A stretch of 5,957 bases of DNA from Vulcanimicrobiota bacterium. Its GTDB lineage: Bacteria; Vulcanimicrobiota; Vulcanimicrobiia; Vulcanimicrobiales; Vulcanimicrobiaceae. Position 1 is the first letter of the stretch. Each line of letters begins with the position of its first letter. The stretch covers positions 1 through 5,957 of the forward strand of contig PMUE01000025.1 in NCBI GenBank assembly GCA_003167055.1, given 5' to 3'. This document shows positions 1-5,752 of this stretch, one piece after another. The notes below the pieces were generated by a model, which saw only the letters and a program-made list of their open reading frames with translations, did not search any database and was not told the origin of the DNA. The position numbers were made by a program, and so were the translations under genes.

Positions 1-590
1 GCGTCCTGCGCCATCGCGTGTTGCTCCGGCGTGCCGTGAGTGAGCTTCCACATCACGTCGAAGCCTTGGCGCTGATGGAAGCTCTCTTCCTTACAGATAC
101 GCACCATCGCCCGCGCGTACGGCCCGTACGAGCAACGCGTAAGCGGGATTTGATTGATGATTGCGGCGCCGTCGACCAGCCAGCCGATCGCGCCGACGTC
201 CGCCCAGGTCAGCGTCGGGTAGTTGAAAATGCTCGAGTATTTGGCTTTGCCGGTGAGCAACGCTTCAACCATCGCATCGCGCGCGGTACCCAACGTCTCG
301 GCCGCGCTATAGAGATACAGCCCGTGGCCGGCTTCGTCTTGGACTTTCGCAAGCAAGATCAACTTGCGCAGCAGCGACGGGGCGCGGGTTATCCAGTTAC
401 CTTCGGGCAGCATGCCGACGATCTCGGAGTGCGCATGCTGCGAAATCTGACGCAGGAGCGTCTTGCGATAGGCGTCGGGCATCCAATCGTTGGGCTCGAC
501 TTTCACCGAGCGGTCGAGGCGCTCGTTGAATGCGGCTTCGCGGTCGTCGCTCTTGCCCTCGACGATGCCGTCGCTAATCGATGTATACAT
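1..590 (-). CDS. paaA: Phenylacetyl-CoA 1,2-epoxidase subunit PaaA, N-terminal 196 residues (3' end cut by window edge)
   Basis: PaaA is the catalytic diiron subunit of the PaaABC(D)E multicomponent monooxygenase, a cytoplasmic complex that epoxidises the aromatic ring of phenylacetyl-CoA using O2 and electrons from the reductase PaaE. Translating the minus strand from the ATG at 590 gives 196 residues that match remembered E. coli PaaA closely. Shared stretches include DWMPDAYRKTLLRQI (35-49), EIVGMLPEGNWITRAP (56-71), KVQDEAGHGLYLYSAAETLG (82-101), KYSSIFNYPTL (117-127) and KEESFHQRQGF (167-177). The expected diiron ligands are present: E56, the E86-x-x-H89 pair, D140, and the E169-x-x-H172 pair. 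Family members are roughly 310-330 residues, so about 60% is visible; the rest lies left of position 1. The start is fixed by the alignment (the N-terminus is about 14 residues longer than in E. coli) and by the overlap with the paaZ stop codon. No strong Shine-Dalgarno sequence precedes it, so translation probably depends on coupling to paaZ. The subunit genes paaB, C, D and E are expected next, outside the window (inference). Confidence 0.97.
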   Translation of the reverse strand, partial: MYTSISDGIVEGKSDDREAAFNERLDRSVKVEPNDWMPDAYRKTLLRQISQHAHSEIVGMLPEGNWITRAPSLLRKLILLAKVQDEAGHGLYLYSAAETLGTARDAMVEALLTGKAKYSSIFNYPTLTWADVGAIGWLVDGAAIINQIPLTRCSYGPYARAMVRICKEESFHQRQGFDVMWKLTHGTPEQHAMAQD

Positions 591-592
591 TA
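588..592 (-). other. TAATG stop/start overlap coupling paaZ to paaA
   Basis: On the minus strand the paaZ stop TAA (592-590) shares its last A with the paaA start ATG (590-588). The bases just upstream, GGTGTCC, are a poor ribosome-binding site. This arrangement usually means the terminating ribosome re-initiates, so PaaZ and PaaA would be made from one mRNA in linked amounts. The overlap is seen directly; the coupling is inferred. Confidence 0.85.
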
Positions 593-2647
593 GGACACCG
601 TTTCCAATGCCGGCACGTGCGCCGACGTCGCATTCATGGTGAGGAGATCGTAGGTGGCGGCGATCTCATCGTTTTGGTTGAAGACCGTCACCGACCAGCG
701 CACTTCGCCGTACTCCGGCTTGCGCGGCGTCTTCGCTTTCACGGTAAGCCGCACGCGAATCGCATCGCCGGGATAGACGGGCTTGAGGAAGCGTAAGTCC
801 TCGAGGCCGTAGTTTGCGAGCACCGGACCAAGTTCCGAACGCACAAAGAGACCGGCCGCAAACGAAAGCACGAGGTACCCGTGCGCGACGCGTCCTTCGA
901 AGAACGGACTGGCTTTGGCCGCCGCTTCATCCATGTGCGCGTAGAACGAATCGCCGGTGAATTCGGCAAAGCGCTCGATGTCGGCAATCGTGATCTCGCG
1001 CGAGGCGGTATAGAACGTTTCGCCGACCTTGAGTTCTTCGAACGAGCGCTCGAAGGGATGGCCAGGGCTTTGCGTTTCGGTTGCGCCCGGATTCCACACG
1101 CCGCTCACGGTCGCGATGCGCTGCGGCGTTCCTTGCACGGCGGTGCGTTGCATGTAATGAAAGACACCGCGAATTCCGCCCATCTCCTCGCCGCCACCGG
1201 CGCGACCCGGACCGCCGTGTACTAACGGCGCGAGCGGCGTGCCGTGACCGGTTTGCTCTTTGGCGTCGTCGCGATCGACCACAAGCACGCGGCCGTGGAA
1301 CGGCGCGATCCCGAGCACGAGCGCATCCGCCGTCGGCGTATCATAGGAAAAGATCGACGCAACCAGGCTCCCCTCACCGCGATTAGCGATCTCGATTGCT
1401 TCGTCGATGGAATCGTAGGCCATCAGCGTCGTGACCGGACCGAAGGCTTCGACGCTGTGCACGCGCGCCGACGTCAGCGGGCGATCGCAGCGCAGCACAA
1501 CCGGCGCCATGTAGGCTCCAGCGTTGACGTCACCGTCGACGACCGCGGGTGCGGCGGCCGGATCCCCGTAGACGATCGTCGCTTCCTGCGCAAGCTGCGC
1601 CACCGCGGCGCGCACGTCGTCGCGTTGACCTTGGCTGACGAGTGAGCCCATCGTGACCTTCTCGCTGCGTGGATTGCCGAGGACGAATTTGTCGAGACGC
1701 GCTGCAAGCGCGCCCTGCACCGCATCGATCATCCTGCGCGGCACGATCGCGCGGCGAATGCACGTACAGCGCTGACCCGCCTTGGTGGTGATCTCACGCG
1801 CCAATTCTTTGACGAACAGCTCGAACTCAGGTGCCTCGATGGTCACGTCGGGTCCAAGGATCGCCGCATTGAGCGAGTCTTGTTCGGCAATGAAACGCAC
1901 ACTGTTCTGCGCGATTGCGGGTGTGCGTTGCAGCTTGGTTGCGGTTTGCGCCGAACCCGTGAATGAGACCACGTCTTGTCCGGTCAAACGATCGAGCAAG
2001 TCGCCGAAGCTGCCGGCGATGAATTGCACGCTGCCCTCGGGCAGAATGCCCGACGCGATGATGTCCTGGAAGACTGCATAGGCGACATAAGCCGATTGCG
2101 TAGCCGGCTTCACGATCGCCGGCACGCCTGCGATAATGGCCGGCGCGAGCTTCTCCAACATACCCCAGCTTGGAAAGTTGTAGGCGTTGATGTGCACGGC
2201 CGCACCGTGCAGCGGCGTCATGATGTGCCGCGCCGCGAACGTGCCGCCCTTCGAGAGCGGTTCAATCGCGCCGTCGACCGCAACGCATGCATCGGGTAGT
2301 TCGCGACGCGCCTTCGACGCGAAGGCAAACAGCGTCATGATGCCGCCGTCGATGTCGACGAAGTTGTCTTTGCGCGTCGCGCCCGTGTCAAACGCGACTT
2401 CGTAGAACGGCTCTTTGCGTTCGTTGAGATAGAGCGCGAGGCGCTTGATCAGCTCGGCACGCTGATGGAACGTCAGGGCGCGCAGCGCGGGGCCGCCGAC
2501 CGTGCGCGCGTGATCGAGCACGCGCTGGAAATTGAGGCCCGCGCTCGAGACGAGCGCAACGGGTCGCCCGTCGACCGCCGAGGCGACCTCGGTAAACCCA
2601 TCCGGCGCCTCGTACCAGGTACCGGCCACATAGCTGCGCAGCTTCAT
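590..2647 (-). CDS. paaZ: Bifunctional PaaZ: oxepin-CoA hydrolase / 3-oxo-5,6-dehydrosuberyl-CoA semialdehyde dehydrogenase
   Basis: This cytoplasmic enzyme acts after the epoxidase (PaaABCDE) and the isomerase PaaG. Its C-terminal hydratase domain opens the oxepin-CoA ring hydrolytically, and its N-terminal NADP-dependent aldehyde dehydrogenase domain oxidises the resulting semialdehyde to 3-oxo-5,6-dehydrosuberyl-CoA. The 685 residues match the usual length (E. coli PaaZ is 681) and align over nearly the whole length. Residues 1 to about 520 are the aldehyde dehydrogenase, with FTGSA (229-233), the general base E255 in AEQDSLN, and the nucleophile C294 in KAGQRCT. HGGPGRAGGGEE (477-488) and HYMQRTAVQG (497-506) are PaaZ signatures. 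Residues about 530-675 form a MaoC-like hotdog hydratase with the catalytic pair D566 and H571 in GDSFYAHMD, then HGYLVLS (589-595) and NYGLEDLRF (612-620). Both active sites appear intact, so it should be a true bifunctional PaaZ rather than a single-domain relative. The ATG at 2647 is supported by the alignment and by a G-rich ribosome-binding site. It overlaps paaA by one base and has its own promoter and operator upstream. Confidence 0.97.
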   Translation of the reverse strand: MKLRSYVAGTWYEAPDGFTEVASAVDGRPVALVSSAGLNFQRVLDHARTVGGPALRALTFHQRAELIKRLALYLNERKEPFYEVAFDTGATRKDNFVDIDGGIMTLFAFASKARRELPDACVAVDGAIEPLSKGGTFAARHIMTPLHGAAVHINAYNFPSWGMLEKLAPAIIAGVPAIVKPATQSAYVAYAVFQDIIASGILPEGSVQFIAGSFGDLLDRLTGQDVVSFTGSAQTATKLQRTPAIAQNSVRFIAEQDSLNAAILGPDVTIEAPEFELFVKELAREITTKAGQRCTCIRRAIVPRRMIDAVQGALAARLDKFVLGNPRSEKVTMGSLVSQGQRDDVRAAVAQLAQEATIVYGDPAAAPAVVDGDVNAGAYMAPVVLRCDRPLTSARVHSVEAFGPVTTLMAYDSIDEAIEIANRGEGSLVASIFSYDTPTADALVLGIAPFHGRVLVVDRDDAKEQTGHGTPLAPLVHGGPGRAGGGEEMGGIRGVFHYMQRTAVQGTPQRIATVSGVWNPGATETQSPGHPFERSFEELKVGETFYTASREITIADIERFAEFTGDSFYAHMDEAAAKASPFFEGRVAHGYLVLSFAAGLFVRSELGPVLANYGLEDLRFLKPVYPGDAIRVRLTVKAKTPRKPEYGEVRWSVTVFNQNDEIAATYDLLTMNATSAHVPALETVS

Positions 2648-2650
2648 GCT

Positions 2651-2657
2651 CTCCCCC
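2651..2657 (-). promoter_or_regulatory. Ribosome-binding site of paaZ
   Basis: The minus strand reads GGGGGAG, then AGC, then the ATG of paaZ. The purine-rich core GGAG fits a Shine-Dalgarno sequence, although the 3-base gap to the start codon is short. Together with the conserved N-terminus (VAGTW at 7-11) it supports the start at 2647. Confidence 0.6.
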
Positions 2658-2659
2658 GC

Positions 2660-2675
2660 CCTACCGAACGGTAGG
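2660..2675. promoter_or_regulatory. Palindromic operator, probable binding site of the neighbouring TetR-family repressor
   Basis: The sequence CCTACCGAACGGTAGG is a perfect inverted repeat with 7-bp arms around a 2-bp centre. It lies 12 bp upstream of the paaZ start codon and begins a few bases downstream of the transcription start predicted from the promoter at 2685-2713. ACCG/CGGT half-sites of this size are typical of TetR-family dimers. The adjacent regulator gene (2720-3337) is the obvious candidate to bind it. Binding here would block open-complex formation or promoter clearance. No second copy of the full palindrome was found by eye. The palindrome is seen; the binding protein is inferred. 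Confidence 0.75.
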
Positions 2676-2684
2676 TCAGCCTAA

Positions 2685-2713
2685 ATTCTACCCCTCACCC
2701 GCCCCGGCGTCAA
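2685..2713 (-). promoter_or_regulatory. Sigma-70-type promoter of the paaZA operon
   Basis: On the minus strand a -35 box TTGACG (2713-2708) is followed, after exactly 17 bp, by a -10 box TAGAAT (2690-2685). Each hexamer differs from consensus at one position (TTGACA, TATAAT) and the spacing is ideal. Transcription would start near 2678 and give a leader of about 31 nt. This strong-looking site stands out from its GC-rich surroundings and implies that paaZA is transcribed independently of the upstream regulator gene, with the palindrome at 2660-2675 providing control. Confidence 0.75.
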
Positions 2714-2716
2714 CAG

Positions 2717-2737
2717 GATTCAGCCTTCGGCTGAATC
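2717..2737. repeat. Perfect 9-bp stem hairpin spanning the regulator stop codon
   Basis: GATTCAGCC, loop TTC, GGCTGAATC forms a perfect 21-base inverted repeat. Read on the minus strand, the descending arm contains the TGA stop of the TetR-family gene, and the -35 box of the paaZ promoter begins 3 bases further on. It may act as a terminator or 3'-end stabiliser for the regulator mRNA, but no U-run follows on either strand, so it is not a classical intrinsic terminator. Confidence 0.6.
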
Positions 2738-3337
2738 TGTGGCGTTTGGGCCTTCGGCCCAATCCGCTTCGATGCCATGGAATGCTATGGCCTCGACGGC
2801 AGCCGCAATCGTGGCGGCCGGCGTTCGGCCGCCCGGCCGATACCACTCGACCACCGAATTCGACATGCCGAAGATCAGGCGCACGATCAGCGCCGGGTCG
2901 ATGTCGGCCCGAATCTCGCCCGCGGCCTGGGCTTCGCGCACCAGGTCGGCGACGACAGCATCAAACGTTCGCCGTCGCTCCATTGCATCGCGCTCGGTAG
3001 TGGAATTACCGCGGACGCGAAAGAGCACGCTCACCTCAGCGCGCATCGACATCGTGATCTCGGCGACGCGGCGCACGATGCGCGCGAGACGTTCGCGCGC
3101 GCTTTCCTGCCTTGCGGCCGGTTCGTCCAACACGCCGAACAACGCCACCAGCGCACGGTCGAGACCGCGCGCGAGCAGCGCCTCCTTGCTCGGGACGTGA
3201 TGGTAAATGCTCGCCTTGGTGATCCCGGCAGCGCGCGCGACGTCATCCATCGATGCCGCGTCGAAGCCGCGTTCGGCAAAGATCCCGAAGGCCACGTCGG
3301 TGACCGAATCGATGTCGTACGGGCGGCGCGCTTCCAT
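2720..3337 (-). CDS. TetR/AcrR-family transcriptional regulator, probable PaaR-type repressor of the paa operon
   Basis: The 205-residue length is typical of TetR-family repressors, which bind DNA as dimers and leave it when a ligand enters the C-terminal domain. The N-terminal part has the family pattern: FAERGFDAASMDDVARAAGI (20-39) leading into TKASIYHHVPSKEALL (40-55), with the recognition helix near 40-48. The C-terminal ligand and dimerisation domain is mainly helical and includes VSVLFRVRGN (102-111) and SNSVVEWYRPGG (159-170). PaaR proteins of this family respond to phenylacetyl-CoA in other bacteria. The assignment here rests on position directly upstream of paaZ and the palindrome at 2660-2675. 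The ATG at 3337 is the only reasonable start: an in-frame TAG lies a little upstream, and GGGGTGG touches the start as a weak ribosome-binding site. The last codons are folded into two hairpins. The gene is divergent from the E1-alpha gene, with 57 bp between starts. The family is near certain; the ligand and targets are inferred. Confidence 0.92.
   Translation of the reverse strand: MEARRPYDIDSVTDVAFGIFAERGFDAASMDDVARAAGITKASIYHHVPSKEALLARGLDRALVALFGVLDEPAARQESARERLARIVRRVAEITMSMRAEVSVLFRVRGNSTTERDAMERRRTFDAVVADLVREAQAAGEIRADIDPALIVRLIFGMSNSVVEWYRPGGRTPAATIAAAVEAIAFHGIEADWAEGPNATDSAEG
2746..2762. repeat. Perfect 7-bp stem hairpin inside the 3' end of the regulator gene
   Basis: TTGGGCC, loop TTC, GGCCCAA is a second perfect inverted repeat, 8 bp from the hairpin at 2717-2737 and built on the same GCCTTCGGC core. 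On the minus strand it lies in the codons for the AEGPN part of the regulator's C-terminal tail. The two hairpins encode two AEG tripeptides (194-196 and 203-205). They may form a tandem 3'-end structure or come from duplication of a small repeat. Confidence 0.55.
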
Positions 3338-3382
3338 CCACCCCGTATGCGAACCGGAAGGGCGCTAAACCTTCGCCGTCGC

Positions 3383-3388
3383 AAGGGG
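3383..3388 (+). promoter_or_regulatory. Ribosome-binding site that sets the E1-alpha start
   Basis: AAGGGG ends 6 bases before the ATG at 3395, a good Shine-Dalgarno spacing. The in-frame GTG directly before this ATG (3392) would have a gap of only 3 bases. This site also argues against a much longer protein starting upstream, because the frame stays open for over 600 bases only as antisense of the regulator gene. Confidence 0.65.
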
Positions 3389-3394
3389 CGCGTG

Positions 3395-4378
3395 ATGCTC
3401 TCGCACGATCAACTCGTCAAACTGCTCGAAAACATGCTCTTGCAGCGTGCCGTCGATACGCGCGGCTTTCAACTCAATCGACAGGGCAAGATCGGTATCG
3501 CGATGGGTTCTGAGGGCCACGAAGCCGTGCAGGCCGGCGCCGGGATGGCGTTTGAGCGCGGCAAAGATCTGCTGTATCCATATTACCGGAATACGGGGAT
3601 CACGCTGGCCGTCGGCTTTGCGCTCGAAGACATCTTCCGCTCGCAGTTTGCTCGCGCCACCGACACGACCGGCGGCAAATCGATCATCAATCACGTCACC
3701 GATAAGAAGAAAGGCATCGCGTCGATCTCGTCGATTCTCGCCGCGCAATGTCCGCACGCGGTCGGCGCCGCCTACGCGATCAAGTACCGCGCCGAACACG
3801 ATCGCATAGTGCTCTGCCAGTTCGGAGAGGGGTCGACAAGCGAAGGGGAGTGGCACGAGTCGCTCAACTTTGCGGCGATCCAGCAACTGCCGATCGTTTT
3901 CTTGTGCGAGAACAACCAATGGGCGATCTCGACGCCGATCTCCAAGCAGATGGGAAACCCCAGCGTCGCCGCGCGTGCCGAAGGCTACGGCATCCAAGGC
4001 GTGGTCGTCGACGGGTTTGACCCGGTGGCCGTCTACGACGCGGTGCGGCGTGCGCGCGAGAAGGCGGTCAGCGGCGGCGGACCGACGCTGGTCGAAGCGA
4101 TGTGCTACCGCTTTCTTTCACACACCACCGACGACGACGAGCGCACCTATCGCACGCGCGAAGAAGTGGCCGAGCAGCGCGCCAACGATCCGGTGCCGCG
4201 CTACGAAGCACGGCTGGTCAAACAAGGCGTGCTGACACAAGAGCAAATCGAAGCGATGCGCAAAGCGATCGCTGCGCGCGTCAACGCCACGACCGATGCG
4301 GTCGAGAGCGAACCCTCACCCGATCCGTCCACGCTCTATGACGAAGTCTACGCCGGCTCACACGAAGTTTGGATTTAG
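3395..4378 (+). CDS. 2-oxoacid dehydrogenase complex E1 component, alpha subunit (branched-chain 2-oxoacid or pyruvate type)
   Basis: E1-alpha and E1-beta form the thiamine-diphosphate enzyme that decarboxylates a 2-oxoacid and passes the acyl group to the lipoyl domain of E2, which makes an acyl-CoA. The 327 residues match the usual 320-370. Visible motifs are GSEGHEAVQAG (38-48), YPYYRNTGITLAVG (61-74), the cofactor motif GEGSTSEGEWHE (144-155) closing at NN (173-174), and the loop SHTTDDDERTYR (242-253). In that loop H243 corresponds to the active-site histidine of human BCKDHA, and T244 to its regulatory phosphoserine. The metal-binding motif begins GEG rather than the common GDG; some bacterial branched-chain enzymes have the same change. 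Together with the loop this favours a branched-chain type, but pyruvate or acetoin cannot be excluded. No E1-beta, E2 or E3 gene is adjacent: upstream is the divergent regulator, and downstream, after 13 bp, a convergent gene. The subunit must therefore pair with an E1-beta encoded elsewhere. The start at 3395 is set by AAGGGG. Confidence 0.9.
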   Translation: MLSHDQLVKLLENMLLQRAVDTRGFQLNRQGKIGIAMGSEGHEAVQAGAGMAFERGKDLLYPYYRNTGITLAVGFALEDIFRSQFARATDTTGGKSIINHVTDKKKGIASISSILAAQCPHAVGAAYAIKYRAEHDRIVLCQFGEGSTSEGEWHESLNFAAIQQLPIVFLCENNQWAISTPISKQMGNPSVAARAEGYGIQGVVVDGFDPVAVYDAVRRAREKAVSGGGPTLVEAMCYRFLSHTTDDDERTYRTREEVAEQRANDPVPRYEARLVKQGVLTQEQIEAMRKAIAARVNATTDAVESEPSPDPSTLYDEVYAGSHEVWI

Positions 4379-4391
4379 CGCCCCCTTGTCA

Positions 4392-5735
4392 TTAGATATG
4401 CGGCAGCTCTGCGTCGTGCGGCGGTAAGCCCGCGTCGGCGGCCGCGCTGGATTGGGCCTCGCGTGAGTAGACGCGCAGTTCGGCGATGTCACGCGGAAAG
4501 AGCAGCTCGAGCGTCCAGTCGAACGCGACGCGCAACTTACGATCGAGGCCGGGAAGGCGCAAGAGGTAGTACGAGCGCCAGAGGAACCAGGCGAGAAAAC
4601 CGGTGAGCACGTGATTGCCGGGGAGTTGCGCTACGGCGCGGCGCGCGCCCAGTGACGCCATCATGCCGAGCGCGTTGAACGAAAACGGCTTCGTCGGTTG
4701 TCCGCGCAACGTCGCGATGATGTTGTCGGCCAGCACCGGTCCTTCGCGAATGGCGTGCTGCGCGGTCGGCGGGTAGAAGCCGCCCGCTCCGTCGGGGATC
4801 GCGGCGCAGTCTCCGAGCGCCCAGATATCGCGAAAGCCCTCGACGCGAAAATCGCGTCCGACGACGATCGCCCCGCGTTTCGTCCGCGGCAGCGGGGAGC
4901 CGCCGATCGTCGGACTGGGCGCGACTCCTGCGCTCCATACGATCGTCGCGGTCTCAATGCGCGCGCCGCTCTGCAGCACGATGCCGTCGTCGTCGGCACG
5001 CGCGACGCCGTCGCCGGTGATAATCTCCACGCCGCGCTTGCGCAAGTTCGCGGCTGAGTAGCTCCCCATGCGTGGGGGCAAACCCGGCAGCAACACCGGA
5101 CCGCCTTCGATCAGTATGATGCGCACCATCGCGCGGTCGATGCTCGGATAGAAGCGCAGCACACTATGAAAGAGCTCTACGAACTCACCTGTTGCCTCGA
5201 CGCCGGTGAAGCCGCCGCCCACGACGACGACGGTCAGATAGCGCCGCCGTAATGCGGGATCGCTTGTCGAATCGGCCAGCTCCAGCAACCACACCAAGCG
5301 ATTGCGCAGAATGCCCGCATCCTCGAGCGTCTTGAGCGCGAAAACGCGCTCGGCAACGCCCGGCAAGCCAAACGTCGACGTCGACGAGCCCAGCGCAATC
5401 ACCAACTGCTCGTAACCGATTCGCTCATCGCGCCCGGTGAGCGTGTGTGTGATTTGGACTTCATGCGCGTCGACATCGAGCGCGCGAACATCGGCCAGCA
5501 CGAAGTGCGCGTGTCGCAGCTGCGAGCGAATCGGCGTCACGACGTGACGGACGTCGAGCTCCCCGGAACTCACTTCCGGCAGCATCGGTGTGAAGAGCGA
5601 GAAATTCTCCCGGCTGATCAGCGTGATCTCGCCTTCCCCGGGGCGCAAGCGGCGCTCGAGGCGTTGCGCAACCGCGATACCGCCGAAACCGCCGCCAAGA
5701 ATGACGACTCGCGCAGGACGTGACGCACGGTTCAT
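4392..5735 (-). CDS. ndh: Type II NADH dehydrogenase-like FAD oxidoreductase (NDH-2 family)
   Basis: NDH-2 is a single-subunit, non-proton-pumping enzyme on the inner face of the membrane that passes electrons from NADH through FAD to quinone. The 447 residues fit the family (about 400-460). The FAD-binding Rossmann motif is VVILGGGFGG (10-19), the NADH-binding motif is VVVVGGGFTGVE (169-180), and the second FAD motif is IWALGDCAAIPD (304-315). AQHAIREG (325-332) corresponds to the quinone-site AQ-x-A-x-x-G segment. The C-terminal FLAWFLWRSYYLLRLPG (380-396) matches the membrane-anchoring segment typical of NDH-2. A polar tail (425-447) follows and is probably disordered. The ATG at 5735 puts the FAD motif close to the N-terminus, as expected, and an in-frame TGA lies just upstream. 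No Shine-Dalgarno is visible, and the start of the divergent gene is 17 bp away. The stop is 13 bp from that of the E1-alpha gene. A related quinone reductase such as a sulfide:quinone reductase-like enzyme is less likely. Confidence 0.88.
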   Translation of the reverse strand: MNRASRPARVVILGGGFGGIAVAQRLERRLRPGEGEITLISRENFSLFTPMLPEVSSGELDVRHVVTPIRSQLRHAHFVLADVRALDVDAHEVQITHTLTGRDERIGYEQLVIALGSSTSTFGLPGVAERVFALKTLEDAGILRNRLVWLLELADSTSDPALRRRYLTVVVVGGGFTGVEATGEFVELFHSVLRFYPSIDRAMVRIILIEGGPVLLPGLPPRMGSYSAANLRKRGVEIITGDGVARADDDGIVLQSGARIETATIVWSAGVAPSPTIGGSPLPRTKRGAIVVGRDFRVEGFRDIWALGDCAAIPDGAGGFYPPTAQHAIREGPVLADNIIATLRGQPTKPFSFNALGMMASLGARRAVAQLPGNHVLTGFLAWFLWRSYYLLRLPGLDRKLRVAFDWTLELLFPRDIAELRVYSREAQSSAAADAGLPPHDAELPHI

Positions 5736-5752
5736 GTGAATGCTGTTCTGTC

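Noticed and set aside
581..590. Perfect 10-bp palindrome ATGTATACAT at the paaA start.
   Set aside because: It encodes the Met-Tyr-Thr start of PaaA inside a coupled operon, with no promoter nearby; it is short enough to be chance.
18..593. A 191-codon open frame on the plus strand opposite paaA.
   Set aside because: It is the antisense shadow of a clearly conserved paaA coding sequence, with no recognisable motif.
2813..2833. Inverted repeat with 8-bp GC-only arms (GGCGGCCG / CGGCCGCC) inside the regulator gene.
   Set aside because: It is pure G and C in a GC-rich coding region and far from the gene end, so it is likely chance.
3298..3308. Small palindrome TCGGTGACCGA within the first codons of the regulator gene, a possible autoregulatory site.
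   Set aside because: The arms are only 5 bp and their orientation is opposite to the ACCG..CGGT operator upstream of paaZ; it is explained by coding sequence.
2777..3394. The E1-alpha frame stays open upstream for 206 more codons, suggesting a longer protein.
   Set aside because: This stretch is antisense to the TetR-family gene, has no recognisable domain, and the ribosome-binding site and family length support the start at 3395. Few stops are expected in such GC-rich antisense frames.
3365..3997. A 210-codon minus-strand frame opposite the E1-alpha gene.
   Set aside because: The plus strand carries a complete set of E1-alpha motifs; this frame has none and is a codon-bias shadow.
4379..4391. 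The 13-bp gap between two convergent genes as a bidirectional terminator.
   Set aside because: I see no stable stem or U-run in or around it, so no terminator can be supported.
5373..5386. Tandem GTCGACGTCGAC in the NDH-2-like gene.
   Set aside because: It simply encodes the Ser-Thr-Ser-Thr stretch (residues 118-121) and has no further repeat units.
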